Source: Deltaproteobacteria bacterium (GTDB taxonomy: Bacteria; Myxococcota_A; Polyangia; Polyangiales; JADJMO01). From it: a DNA stretch of 64,000 nt. A model generated the notes under the pieces. The model made no database searches and was not told the origin of the DNA. It saw only the letters and a list, made by a program, of their open reading frames with translations. Both the position numbers and the translations under genes were made by a program. The first letter of the stretch is position 1, and every line of letters starts with the position of its first letter. Positions 32,750-40,935 of this stretch are shown one piece after another. The stretch is taken from positions 44,459 through 108,458 of the forward strand of contig JANYDK010000134.1 in assembly GCA_025363655.1 (NCBI GenBank), in the 5' to 3' direction.

Positions 32750-33193
32750 ATGCGCTCGAATTGGCGTTCGCTGCTCTCGCCGTCGCGACTCTGGTTGCTC
32801 GCGTTCGTGCCCGCGCTCGCGCTCGCGGGAGCGTGCGTGTCGGACCAGAACGGCGCCAATGGGGCCTCCTGCGACCGCGCGTCCGACTGCGCGGACGGCC
32901 TCTTCTGCGTCGGCAATGCGTGCACCAACGATCTCTCGAAGGTCGATGCTGGCAAGGTCCCGGTGCTCATGGACACCGCGGGGGACGCGCCCGTGGTCGA
33001 TGCTGCCGACGCCGGTGAGGTCGCGCCGCCGGGCGATACTCCGCCTGGAGACACGTCCGTTCCGCCGACGGATACGACTCCGCCTCCGACCGACACGACC
33101 CCCCCTCCGACCGATACCAAGCCGCCCCCGGACACGACCCCGCCTCCGGACACGACCCCGCCCCCGGACACGACCGACTCGGCCACAGACTGA
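32750..33193 (+). CDS. small lipoprotein with Thr/Pro/Asp repeat tail
   Basis: A 147-aa predicted lipoprotein: signal peptide, lipobox LAGAC, then a short disulfide module (GASCDRASDCADGLFCVGNAC, C-x5-C-x6-C-x4-C). Its C-terminal third is a Pro/Thr/Asp repeat, first PPTDTT/PPPTDT units then PPPDTT units, encoded by 15-18-bp DNA repeats at about 33058-33180. It looks like an outer-membrane-attached flexible stalk or spacer. The ATG at 32750 has TGGAGA directly before it and a -10-like TACACC six bases further up. Confidence 0.7.
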   Translation: MRSNWRSLLSPSRLWLLAFVPALALAGACVSDQNGANGASCDRASDCADGLFCVGNACTNDLSKVDAGKVPVLMDTAGDAPVVDAADAGEVAPPGDTPPGDTSVPPTDTTPPPTDTTPPPTDTKPPPDTTPPPDTTPPPDTTDSATD

Positions 33194-33239
33194 CGCTCAC
33201 CCTCAGCGCACCCAGTCGCTGGCACTCTGGGGTGAGCCT

Positions 33240-33300
33240 CTCGGGGGCCCCGGCCATAGCCGGGGTGAGCACTCGGGGGCCCCGGCCATAGCCGGGGTGA
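33240..33300. repeat. 32-bp tandem repeat carrying a hairpin
   Basis: Two near-identical units (33240-33271 and 33272-33300, the second three bases shorter) each contain CCCCGGC-CATA-GCCGGGG. A shorter GGGGTGAGC lies just before, and its complement GCTCACCC at 33195-33202. It lies between two convergent genes, so it could act as a double bidirectional terminator, although no U-tract is present. Confidence 0.85.
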
Positions 33301-33302
33301 AA

Positions 33303-33845
33303 CTAAGGCTGTTTTGCGGCGCGCGTCGGCGACGATGGGCGCACGTACTCGTCGAGGACGTTCGCGACGAAGTCGGCGATGATCGTGTCGGCGACGCGCA
33401 GGCGACGTGAGAGCTCGCGCGCGATGTTGAGGACGATGAGTGCGTACGCCTTGAGGTCGCGACGGTAGAGGGCGTCGAGTGATTCGCTGGTGATTTTCAG
33501 GAGCTTCGAGGGCGCGACGGCGACGACGGTGGCCGAGCGCGGCATCACGTCAAGAATGCTCATCTCGCCGAACCAGTCGCCCGGTCCGAGCATGGCGACG
33601 CGCGCTTCCGAGCCGCGTTTGGCACGCTTCAGCACTTCGATTTCGCCGCCGAGGACGACGAACATCTCGCGGGCGTGGTCGCCCTCGCGGAAGACGTGAT
33701 CGCCGACTTCGTAGGTGACGACAGGCAGCGTCTCGACGAGGAACTCGAGCACGTCGTCGGAGAGGGCTCCGAAGAGGCCGATTTCCCGGAGGCTGTCGGG
33801 CGTCGGTGGGGCCGACATCCGCCTGCGTTGCTGCTCCAAAGTCAT
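33303..33845 (-). CDS. stand-alone cyclic-nucleotide-binding domain protein
   Basis: A 180-aa protein with one cNMP-binding barrel: IGLFGALSDDVLEFLVETLP, VFREGDHAREMFVVLGGEIEV, and the cassette-like GDWFGEMSILDVMPRSATVVA. The conserved Arg at the phosphate-binding position appears present (PRSATV). After the barrel only a helical tail (~60 aa) follows, with no HTH and no catalytic domain. It may act as a small-molecule-responsive adaptor. Start uncertain: ATG at 33845, ATG at 33818 or GTG at 33881. Confidence 0.8.
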   Translation of the reverse strand: MTLEQQRRRMSAPPTPDSLREIGLFGALSDDVLEFLVETLPVVTYEVGDHVFREGDHAREMFVVLGGEIEVLKRAKRGSEARVAMLGPGDWFGEMSILDVMPRSATVVAVAPSKLLKITSESLDALYRRDLKAYALIVLNIARELSRRLRVADTIIADFVANVLDEYVRPSSPTRAAKQP

Positions 33846-33921
33846 GGGGTGCTTGTAGTCTTTCGAGCGCCGGGTCGCCACCCCGGATGCGGTGGGATGC
33901 AGCGGGAACCTTGCGTTGGAC

Positions 33922-34878
33922 TCAGTTGCAGACGCCGTAGGTGTAGGTGCCGATGACGATCGGCGTGGAGAATCCAGTGCAGGTCTTGATGCCGGTGCAA
34001 TCGCCGGAGACTCCGACGCGACACCAAGGGAGGCAGTCGCTGGTGGTCGCGGTCCCGATCGTCACGCAGGTGTAACCAGGCGCGCAGAGAAGTGGATCGG
34101 TCGTGCAGCTGCCCTTGGTCGTGGCCGTGCCCGCGCTCGTGCAGGCCGTGGTGCCGGCGCTGGCATCGAGGACCTGACAGCCGGCAGTGCCGCACGCCGC
34201 GGCTGGTGCGCGGAGATCGCACTGCGTGGTGCAGACCTTGAGCCCAGGGATGTCCTTCGCTGGCGTTCCACCCTGGATTTGGGTGCAATGATGGACGCCG
34301 GTGCCGGTGCAATCGGAGAGCGTGCCGCAGAACGGCTGGCAGATGCCGCCGACGCAGGTGAGGCCCTTCTTGCAGAGGCCCGAGGTCGCGCACTTTCCGT
34401 TGACGTCGACCGAGCCGGCGCTGATGCAGGAGACAGTGCCGTCGAGCGCGGTGAAGTCGCAGTTCTCGGTCGTCTTGCAGCCGCACTGAGGGACCCAACC
34501 GCAGACTTTTCCCGCGGGAATCGTGCAGGTAGAGGTGTCGGCGGGGCTGCCGGTGTCGATCGCGCTGCCGGTGTCCGTGACCTTGGTGTCGCCAGCGCTG
34601 CCGGTGTCCGTGACCTTGGTGTCGCCAGCGCTGGCGCCGGTGTCGTCGACGTTCGTGTCCTCGTCGAGGAAGTTGGTGTCGAGCTCGTCACCATCGAGCG
34701 GATCGACGTCGCCGCCGCTGCTCGGGCCGCAGTCGCGGAGCTTGCACTTGTCGGGGGTCGCGCCGGGCTCGCTCTCGCCGGCGGCGCATCCGGTCCCGGC
34801 GATTCCGACGAACAGGCCGCAAACTGCGAGCGAGATGCTCGTCACGCCTGTTGCGAGGATGGACGAACCGGCGCGCAT
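33922..34878 (-). CDS. cysteine-rich lipoprotein with Asp/Thr repeats
   Basis: A 318-aa lipoprotein: signal peptide, lipobox AGTGC, an Asp/Thr-rich linker containing two exact copies of an 11-residue unit (GDTKVTDTGSA), and a C-terminal region with more than 20 cysteines in short modules (CVGGICQPFCGTLSDCTG, LCAPGYTCVTIG). Such modular disulfide-rich surface proteins are common in myxobacteria. Function unknown. GGAGG precedes the ATG at 34878. Confidence 0.72.
   Translation of the reverse strand: MRAGSSILATGVTSISLAVCGLFVGIAGTGCAAGESEPGATPDKCKLRDCGPSSGGDVDPLDGDELDTNFLDEDTNVDDTGASAGDTKVTDTGSAGDTKVTDTGSAIDTGSPADTSTCTIPAGKVCGWVPQCGCKTTENCDFTALDGTVSCISAGSVDVNGKCATSGLCKKGLTCVGGICQPFCGTLSDCTGTGVHHCTQIQGGTPAKDIPGLKVCTTQCDLRAPAAACGTAGCQVLDASAGTTACTSAGTATTKGSCTTDPLLCAPGYTCVTIGTATTSDCLPWCRVGVSGDCTGIKTCTGFSTPIVIGTYTYGVCN
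34562..34627. repeat. two perfect 33-bp tandem repeats in a lipoprotein gene
   Basis: Two identical 33-bp copies (34562-34594, 34595-34627) encode a duplicated 11-residue Asp/Thr unit. Being a multiple of three, the repeat keeps the frame and is a candidate length-variable linker. Confidence 0.9.
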
Positions 34879-35018
34879 GCTGCCTCCGAAGCTCCGAGAA
34901 GAAGGAAGTCGAACGACGCAGCGTACCACGCGCGAGCACACGAGTCGGGCGGCCGCCTGCCGAAAAGCGGCCCCGAGCGCTTACGTACAGCCCTAACGAA
35001 AGGCTGGATCAACGAGGA

Positions 35019-35546
35019 TCAAAGTTCGCGCGTGAACACGACGCGCTTGCGGCCGGCACCGGCGTAGTCGGTGTCTTCACTCGCGGTCCAACCCATCGAC
35101 TGGTGGAAGCGGAGTGAACCCTCGTTGCCAGCCGTGGTGATCGCCTTCAACTTGTGACAGCCCTGGCGAAGGCACGTCTCGACGAAGTCTTGGTAGAGCG
35201 CGCGGGCCACGCCCTTGCGGCGGTAGCTCGGGTCGATGCCGACGAGGTGGACGTAGCCGAGCGCCGTCGTGCCGCGTTCGGCGTCGGGTGGGACGACGAA
35301 GCCGAGGAGGAAACCGACGAGGCGACCGGAGTTGGCCATGTCCTCGACGACGCGCGCCCACTTGCCGAACTCGTAGAAGAACATCGGGTGCGCGAGCACG
35401 GCGATGGGACCGTCCCACCAGTGATCGATGATGCGGACGATGTGATCGAAATCGTCTTTGGTGATCGGCCGCGTACGGAAGTTCGGGGGAACCTGCGCGG
35501 AGAGTGGGGAGTCGAGCGTGGGGATGGTCCGGACGCGTTCGGACAT
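35019..35546 (-). CDS. GNAT-family N-acetyltransferase
   Basis: A 175-aa single GNAT domain: RTRPITKDDFDHIVRIIDHW (alpha1), VGFLLGFVVPPDAERGTTALGYVHLVGI (beta strands), and the acetyl-CoA pyrophosphate loop SYRRKGVARALYQ, followed by GCHKLKAITTAGNEGSLRFH and GWTASEDTDY. Substrate cannot be told. The start is the ATG at 35546; TTGTGG and TAGGTT with a 17-bp spacer lie just upstream, leaving a very short leader. Confidence 0.88.
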   Translation of the reverse strand: MSERVRTIPTLDSPLSAQVPPNFRTRPITKDDFDHIVRIIDHWWDGPIAVLAHPMFFYEFGKWARVVEDMANSGRLVGFLLGFVVPPDAERGTTALGYVHLVGIDPSYRRKGVARALYQDFVETCLRQGCHKLKAITTAGNEGSLRFHQSMGWTASEDTDYAGAGRKRVVFTREL

Positions 35547-35600
35547 GGCGAGGAGGAACCTAACGGGGGAAGCTGGTGGCCACAACCGCGTCGCGGCGTT

Positions 35601-37019
35601 TCACGTGCTGCCGCCGTCTTCGGCCGCCGTGCCGAGCTGCCCGAGGGCCTCGTAGGCCGCGTATTTGTAGGTCTCCGAGAGCGTCGGGTAGTTGAAGACC
35701 ATCTCGATGAGCGTGTCGACGCCGCCGCCGAGGGTCATGATTGCCTGCCCGATGTGGACGAGCTCGGTAGCACGATCGCCGAGGCAGTGGACGCCGATGA
35801 GCTTGCGCGTCTTCTTCTCGAAGAGGAGCTTGATGACGCCGTCGCGGTCGCCGACGATCTTGCCGCGGGCGTTGTCGCGATAGAACGCGCGCCCGACGGC
35901 GATGTCGATGTTCGCCTTCTTCGCCTCTTCTTCGGTCATCCCGACGTAGCTGACCTCGGGGATGGTGTAGATGCCGTACGGAAGGAGCCCGCCGAGCTTC
36001 TGTTTGTAGCCGAGGCCGAAGGCGTGGACCATCGCCACCCGGGCTTGCTCCATCGAGGTCGAGGCGAGCGCGGGGAAGCCGATGCAGTCGCCGACGGCGT
36101 AGATGTTGGGCACCGTCGTGCGGTAGTTGGCGTCGACGGCGATGGCCCCGCGCTTGTCGGCGGCGAGGCCGACGCGATCGAGGTGGAGCTCGCGCGTGCG
36201 ACCGTTTCGACCGGCGCAGTAGAGGAGCTTGTCGGTGAGAATGGTGCTGCCGTCGGCGAGCTCGGTCTTGATCGTCTTCGCGTCGGCGCGGACCACGCTC
36301 TTGTAGGGAACGCCCATCCGCACGTCGATGCCGAGCGAGGCCATCGCCTGACGGAGGCGCTCGGAAAACTCGCGATCGAGGAACGGGAGCAAATCGTCGC
36401 GACCTTCGACGAGCGTCACCTGCACGCCGAGCGCGGCGAACATGCACGCGTACTCGCTGCCGATGACGCCGGCGCCGAGGATGCAGAGTCGATCGGGGAG
36501 GCGATCGAGACCGAGGATGGTGTCGCTGTCGTCGACGTCGCCGTCGTCGAAGGGGACGTTGTCGGGGCGGAAAGGCTCGCTCCCAGTCGCGATCATGACG
36601 ACGTCGGCGCTGATGCGCTGCGGAGATTTTCCGACCGGACAAATCTCCAAGGTGTGCGTGTCGACGAAGGAGCCGAGGCCTTGGAAGAGCTGAACCGAGT
36701 GACGATCGAGGTTCCAGCGAATGCGTTCGACCTCGAGGCGCCGAACCGCGTCTTTTCGCGAGAGTAGCCGGGGCGTCGCTTGTCCGCGATCGAGCTCGAG
36801 GCGGATGCCGTAGAGCTCGCGGCTGCGGTATCCGGAGAGGACCAGCGCCGCCTCACGGAGAGTCTTCGAGGGGAGCGTGCCGGTGTGGACGCAGGCGCCG
36901 CCTGGCTCGGGCGCGCGTTCGACGACCGCGACGCGCTTGCCGAAGTAGGCAGCCTGCGCCGCCCCCTTCTCTCCCGCTGGACCTCCCCCGAGCACGACCA
37001 AATCGAAGTCGTAGGCCAT
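35601..37019 (-). CDS. sthA: soluble pyridine nucleotide transhydrogenase (SthA type)
   Basis: A 472-aa flavoprotein of the disulfide reductase family. FAD-binding DLVVLGGGPAGEKGAAQAAY; redox site region GGACVHTGTLPSKTL with only one of the two usual cysteines, as in SthA (GGGCTHWGTIPSK); NAD(P)-binding LCILGAGVIGSEYACMFAAL; and NIYAVGDCIGFPALAS. SthA passes hydride between NADPH and NAD. The lone Cys argues against lipoamide or glutathione reductase. The ATG at 37019 begins MAYDFDLV. Confidence 0.9.
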   Translation of the reverse strand: MAYDFDLVVLGGGPAGEKGAAQAAYFGKRVAVVERAPEPGGACVHTGTLPSKTLREAALVLSGYRSRELYGIRLELDRGQATPRLLSRKDAVRRLEVERIRWNLDRHSVQLFQGLGSFVDTHTLEICPVGKSPQRISADVVMIATGSEPFRPDNVPFDDGDVDDSDTILGLDRLPDRLCILGAGVIGSEYACMFAALGVQVTLVEGRDDLLPFLDREFSERLRQAMASLGIDVRMGVPYKSVVRADAKTIKTELADGSTILTDKLLYCAGRNGRTRELHLDRVGLAADKRGAIAVDANYRTTVPNIYAVGDCIGFPALASTSMEQARVAMVHAFGLGYKQKLGGLLPYGIYTIPEVSYVGMTEEEAKKANIDIAVGRAFYRDNARGKIVGDRDGVIKLLFEKKTRKLIGVHCLGDRATELVHIGQAIMTLGGGVDTLIEMVFNYPTLSETYKYAAYEALGQLGTAAEDGGST

Positions 37020-37127
37020 CGTGTTGGTGGCGATGCTATCCCGTTCGCCAAGATTGCTGCGCAACTTTGGCCGCTTCGGTCAATCTCGCTCCGCTCGGTC
37101 GCCGAAGCTGTACGATGTCGGGGTCGT

Positions 37128-37532
37128 ATGAGGGCTCGTCTCGCCGTCGTCTTCGTGCTCGCGTGGGCGCTCGTTCGCACGCTGATTTCCCGGCTTTTCG
37201 GGGCCCGCACCGGGCTCGCGCTCTTTCGCGCGAACTACGCGGAAGATCGCCTGCCCGCGGCGACGGCCGAAGAGCGTGCGCTCCCCTCCTTGTCGGGTTG
37301 CATCGCCTGTGGGCTCTGCGATCTCGGGCTCGACAGGCCGCTCGGTGGGGCGATGGACCTCGCGCTCGCCTCCTCGCGGGCGACCATCGACGCCGATGCG
37401 GCGGAGGTCGGGCTGGCGAAGTTGGACGACGACGCGCTGCTCGCGCGTGAGGCGCTCTGCCCGACGCGTGTCCCGCTCCTCGCCGTCGCGCGGCTGACGC
37501 GGGCACGAGCCGCAGCGGTTTCTGGTGCGTAA
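37128..37532 (+). CDS. small membrane protein with ferredoxin-like Cys motif
   Basis: A 134-aa protein with an N-terminal membrane helix (LAVVFVLAWALVRTLISRLF). It then has SGCIACGLCDLG (Cys 58, 61, 64) and a distant CP (Cys 111, ALCPTRVP). The CxxCxxC...CP pattern is that of one [4Fe-4S] cluster of ferredoxin/heterodisulfide-reductase type. Family not recognised; an electron-transfer subunit is a reasonable guess. It stands alone, upstream of the enoyl-reductase-like gene and divergent from sthA. Confidence 0.7.
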   Translation: MRARLAVVFVLAWALVRTLISRLFGARTGLALFRANYAEDRLPAATAEERALPSLSGCIACGLCDLGLDRPLGGAMDLALASSRATIDADAAEVGLAKLDDDALLAREALCPTRVPLLAVARLTRARAAAVSGA

Positions 37533-37605
37533 TTTCCGTGGCGGGGTGTCGCGCGGCGGTTCGGGTTGAACGCGCGAGCGCGCCTCTGGTACGAGCCATT
37601 CCTCC

Positions 37606-38472
37606 ATGGCCGACCCTACCTCCACCAGCCACGCCGCCTACGATCGCGTCCACGAGAAGCTCGATGGCTTCGCCCTCGTCCTCGGGGCCTCGAGCGGCTT
37701 CGGCGAGGCGTGCTCGCTCGCCCTCGCTGCTGCCGGCATGGACGTCATCGGCGTCCACCTCGATCGCCGCGCGACGCTCGGCCACGTCGAAGAGATCCAG
37801 AAGAAAATCACCGGGCTCGGCCGCCAAGCGTGGTTCTACAACGTCAACGCCGCGGACGAGATCAAGCGTCGCGAGGTGCTCGCCGACGTCAAGAAGCGCC
37901 TGGAAGAGCGCGGCAAGGGCGAGAAGATTCGCGTGCTTCTGCACTCGTTGGCGTTCGGAACGCTGCTCCCGCTCGTCGCCGATGGGCCGCAGGGCGACAC
38001 CCGTCCAGTGACGGAAGAAGGGAGCCAGAAGCAGATCGAGATGACGCTCGACGTGATGGCGAACTCGCTCGTCTACTGGACGCAAGACGTCTATCGTCGC
38101 GAGCTCTTCCACGCTCACGGTCGCATCTTCGCCATGACGTCGGCCGGTTCGTGGTCGATTTGGCCGAAATACGGCATCGTTTCGGCGGCGAAGGCGGCGC
38201 TCGAGAGCCACGTCCGCGCGCTCGCCTGCGAGCTCGGGCCGCGCGGCATCACCGCCAACTCGCTCTGCGCTGGCGTCACCGACACGCCTGCCCTTCGCAA
38301 GATCCCGGGCAGCGACGGGATGGTGGCGACCGCGCTTCGCAAGAACCCGTCGCATCGCCTGACGACGGTCGACGACCTCGCGCGCGCCATCGTCGCGTTG
38401 TCGCAGCCCTGCCTCTACTGGATGAACGGCAACACCATCAACGTCGATGGCGGCGAGGCCGTGGCCGGCTGA
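37606..38472 (+). CDS. SDR-family enoyl-ACP reductase-like protein
   Basis: A 288-aa short-chain dehydrogenase/reductase with a FabI/FabL-like layout: cofactor loop FALVLGASSGFGEACSLALA, LLHSLAFGTLLPL, and an active site YGIVSAAKAALESH with Tyr-x6-Lys spacing typical of enoyl-ACP reductases rather than classical SDR Tyr-x3-Lys. Later come GITANSLCAGVTDTPALRKI and a C-terminal NTINVDGGE. It would reduce trans-2-enoyl-ACP in fatty-acid elongation. A TTGAAC/TACGAG promoter-like pair lies about 40 bp upstream. The BtuF-like gene follows after 1 bp. Confidence 0.8.
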   Translation: MADPTSTSHAAYDRVHEKLDGFALVLGASSGFGEACSLALAAAGMDVIGVHLDRRATLGHVEEIQKKITGLGRQAWFYNVNAADEIKRREVLADVKKRLEERGKGEKIRVLLHSLAFGTLLPLVADGPQGDTRPVTEEGSQKQIEMTLDVMANSLVYWTQDVYRRELFHAHGRIFAMTSAGSWSIWPKYGIVSAAKAALESHVRALACELGPRGITANSLCAGVTDTPALRKIPGSDGMVATALRKNPSHRLTTVDDLARAIVALSQPCLYWMNGNTINVDGGEAVAG

Positions 38473-38473
38473 C

Positions 38474-39379
38474 GTGCTGAAAATCCGAGACGATCGCGGA
38501 CGCGAGCTCTTCTTTTCTCGGCCCCCGTCGCGGGTGGTCTCGCTCGTTCCGAGTGACACGTACACGGTGGCGAAGCTCGCCGGGGTTTCGCGCCTCGTCG
38601 GTCGCACCTCGTTTTGCGAAGAGCCGCGCGGCGCGCTCGACGAGGTCGCCGTCGTCGGCGGGACGAAAGACCCCTCGGTCGAGAAGATCCTCGCCCTCAC
38701 TCCCGACTTGGTGATCGCCAACCAAGAGGAGAACACCAAGTCGACGCTGGAGGCGATCGCGCAGGCGGGCGTGCCGGTCTACGTCGTCTTTCCCAAGCGC
38801 GTCGACGATGGGGTGGCGCTCGTCGCACGGCTCGCGCGCGTCCTCGGCGTCGAGAGGGATGAGCGCGCGAGAGAGGTCGTGCGCGCTTGCCATCGGGCAC
38901 TGCAGGTTGCGCTCGCAGCGCGTGCGAAGTTGACGCCGATGCGGGTTTTCTGCCCTATTTGGGCCGATCCGTTGATGACCGTGCACGGCTCGACGTTCAT
39001 CAGCGACGCGCTCGATCTGGCCGGCGCGCAAAATGTCTTCGCCGATCGCGAGCGTCGCTATCCGCTCGCAGCCGACCTCGGGAAGGCGACGCCGTTCTCG
39101 AAGGAGCGGGTCGGCGATCGCGACACACGTTATCCACGCGTGACGATGGACGAGGTGATCGCGCGCGCGCCCGAGCTGGTGCTTCTCCCCGACGAGCCGC
39201 ATCCCTTCGACGACGCCGACGTCGCCCGCTTCGACGCGCTCGACATCCCGGCGGCGAAGACTGGCCGCGTGCGACGAATCTCCGGGAAGGACATCTGCTG
39301 GTATGGCGCGTGGTCGGCGGAAGGAATTCCCCGGCTTTCGCAGACGATCGCGACGTTGCGAGAGGCTTACAAAGATTAG
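38474..39379 (+). CDS. BtuF-like helical-backbone metal-receptor protein without signal peptide
   Basis: A 301-aa protein with the fold of substrate-binding proteins for cobalamin and metal chelates: RVVSLVPSDTYTVAKLAGVSRLVGRT, ALTPDLVIANQEENTKSTLE and VTMDEVIARAPELVLLPDEP. Such proteins are normally secreted, but no signal peptide is visible from the GTG at 38474 or from any upstream start in frame, so it may act in the cytoplasm. It is coupled to the preceding enoyl-reductase-like gene. No ABC transporter partners are near. Its stop codon overlaps that of the convergent yciO. Confidence 0.78.
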   Translation: MLKIRDDRGRELFFSRPPSRVVSLVPSDTYTVAKLAGVSRLVGRTSFCEEPRGALDEVAVVGGTKDPSVEKILALTPDLVIANQEENTKSTLEAIAQAGVPVYVVFPKRVDDGVALVARLARVLGVERDERAREVVRACHRALQVALAARAKLTPMRVFCPIWADPLMTVHGSTFISDALDLAGAQNVFADRERRYPLAADLGKATPFSKERVGDRDTRYPRVTMDEVIARAPELVLLPDEPHPFDDADVARFDALDIPAAKTGRVRRISGKDICWYGAWSAEGIPRLSQTIATLREAYKD

Positions 39380-39990
39380 ACGCCGCCGCGGAACAAGTCG
39401 GGATCGCCGGCGCCTTCACGCACGACGTTGACGGCGCCGTCGGTGATGTCGACCACCGTCGTCGGCACGATGCCCCCTCCCCCGGCGTCGAGCACGAGGC
39501 CGAGCTGCGGGTAGGCGTCGTCGATGTCCCGCGCGTCGACGTAGGGCTCTTCCCCGTGCGGCGCTGCGGTCGAGGAGACGATCGGCCGGCCGAGCGCTTG
39601 CGTGAGCGCCAACGTCACCGGGTGATTGGGGACGCGAATGCCCACCTGCTTCCGCTTCATCACCACCAGCTTGGGGACCTCGCGCGTCGCCTCGAGGATG
39701 AACGTGTATGGACCCGGCAAGTGACGACGCAGCAGTCGGTACTGCTGGTTCTCGACCACGGCCCAGCGCGCGATGTCGCCGAGATCGTGACAAATGAAGG
39801 CCAGCGGCTGATCGCGGCTCATTTGTTTGATCTGGTAGAGGCGCTCGATCGCCTTCTTGTTGAAGAGGTCGCAGCCGAGCGCGTAGACGGCGTCGGTGGG
39901 GTAGGCGATGACTTCGCCCGCTTCCAAGGCGGCCACCGCGCGGGCGATCTTCCTCGGCTCGGGGTAGCGTGGATCGATCTCGATGATCAT
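39376..39990 (-). CDS. yciO: YciO/Sua5/YrdC-family protein
   Basis: A 204-aa single-domain member of the threonylcarbamoyl-AMP synthase family: EAGEVIAYPTDAVYALGCDL, ERLYQIKQMSRDQPLAFICHDL, LPGPYTFILEAT, KQVGIRVPNHPV, and TVVDITDGAVNVVREGAGD. The sequence follows E. coli YciO more closely than TsaC (for example CHDLGDIA and GPYTFILEATREVPKL). The product of TsaC/Sua5 serves t6A tRNA modification; YciO's own activity is less certain. The ATG lies in the palindrome ATGATCAT. Confidence 0.88.
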   Translation of the reverse strand: MIIEIDPRYPEPRKIARAVAALEAGEVIAYPTDAVYALGCDLFNKKAIERLYQIKQMSRDQPLAFICHDLGDIARWAVVENQQYRLLRRHLPGPYTFILEATREVPKLVVMKRKQVGIRVPNHPVTLALTQALGRPIVSSTAAPHGEEPYVDARDIDDAYPQLGLVLDAGGGGIVPTTVVDITDGAVNVVREGAGDPDLFRGGV

Positions 39991-40912
39991 CGGTGACGGT
40001 TCGGAAAAGAGCTCGCGGTCGGGTCCTGGGGAAACCGGGGGCGCGGACCATAGCGATCGCCGCGCCGACGTCGAGAAAATTCACGACCCCGGGTCCGACC
40101 TCCGGCGGATCCGCGGAGTTCCACCGCGCTGGCCCCTCGGTGCGGTGGCGCTGGCACTCTGCTCGTCGCCGCTTCTGGTCGCTTCGCCGGCGATGGCGCT
40201 GGTGGCGACGCCGCTCACGCTCTTTGCGCTCGACTTCGGGCTCGCGGCTGCAATGGGTGTTCCTGGGCCGCGCGCTCCGGTCCGTCTCTTCGGTCGCGCC
40301 GTGGCGGCGGCGTCGTGTGCAATTTTCCTCCGCGTCCTCCTCACGCTCGGCGCCACCGAGAACGAGGCGGCCCGCGACGCCGTCGTCCCCTTCGTCGTCT
40401 ACGGCTTCGCGCTCTTCTTCGGGCTCACGTTCACGTTTGCCGCATATTCCTCGACGTTTTCACGTCAGGTGCGCACCGCCGAGGGTCTCGTCGTTGACCG
40501 TCCGCTGAGCGAGGCGACGCTCGTGCTCCTCGCCGATTCGGCGGTGACGTTGGTGGCGCTCATGCGCACGCGCGATGCGTTCGTCTTCGGCTCTCTGCTC
40601 GTCGCCGCCACGCTCTGCGCCCGCGGGCTCTTCGTGGTGATGCTTGCACGGCAGGTGCAAAAAGTTCCTTCCTCGCCCAGTCGCGCCGCCGGAGCGTTCG
40701 TCGTCTGGATCGGCGTCGGTGGGTTCGCCGCGATGTTGGCGCGTCACGAACGTCCGCTCTCGGGCCTCGGCGCCGCGGTCGTGGTCACCGTCGCGCTGAT
40801 CGGCCTCGAAGCGCGCCGAAAGATACCCAACGCCGTGAGCGCGCTCTCGCGGGCTACGTCTCCCTGGATCGTGTTGGCGCTGCTCTCGGTCTTGTCGATG
40901 ATCGTGCGCTAG
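39983..40912 (+). CDS. multi-spanning hypothetical membrane protein
   Basis: Up to 309 aa with about seven hydrophobic segments (for example LGAVALALCSSPLLVASPAMALVA, VVPFVVYGFALFFGLTFTFAAY, FVVWIGVGGFAAMLA, PWIVLALLSVLSMIV). I cannot assign a family. The start is doubtful: the ATG at 39983 overlaps the start of divergent yciO and the first ~50 residues are polar and unlike the rest; a GTG at 40145 would begin directly at the first membrane helix. Confidence 0.6.
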   Translation: MIIGDGSEKSSRSGPGETGGADHSDRRADVEKIHDPGSDLRRIRGVPPRWPLGAVALALCSSPLLVASPAMALVATPLTLFALDFGLAAAMGVPGPRAPVRLFGRAVAAASCAIFLRVLLTLGATENEAARDAVVPFVVYGFALFFGLTFTFAAYSSTFSRQVRTAEGLVVDRPLSEATLVLLADSAVTLVALMRTRDAFVFGSLLVAATLCARGLFVVMLARQVQKVPSSPSRAAGAFVVWIGVGGFAAMLARHERPLSGLGAAVVVTVALIGLEARRKIPNAVSALSRATSPWIVLALLSVLSMIVR

Positions 40913-40935
40913 GAACTCGTCGCCGACGAAGTCGT

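Noticed and set aside
33240..33300. Possible CRISPR
   Set aside because: Only two directly adjacent units without spacers, each an internal palindrome; no cas genes nearby.
37036..38739. 567-codon open frame on the minus strand
   Set aside because: Overlaps the enoyl-reductase-like gene and the small Fe-S gene in antisense, both of which have real motifs; its composition is of the shadow type.
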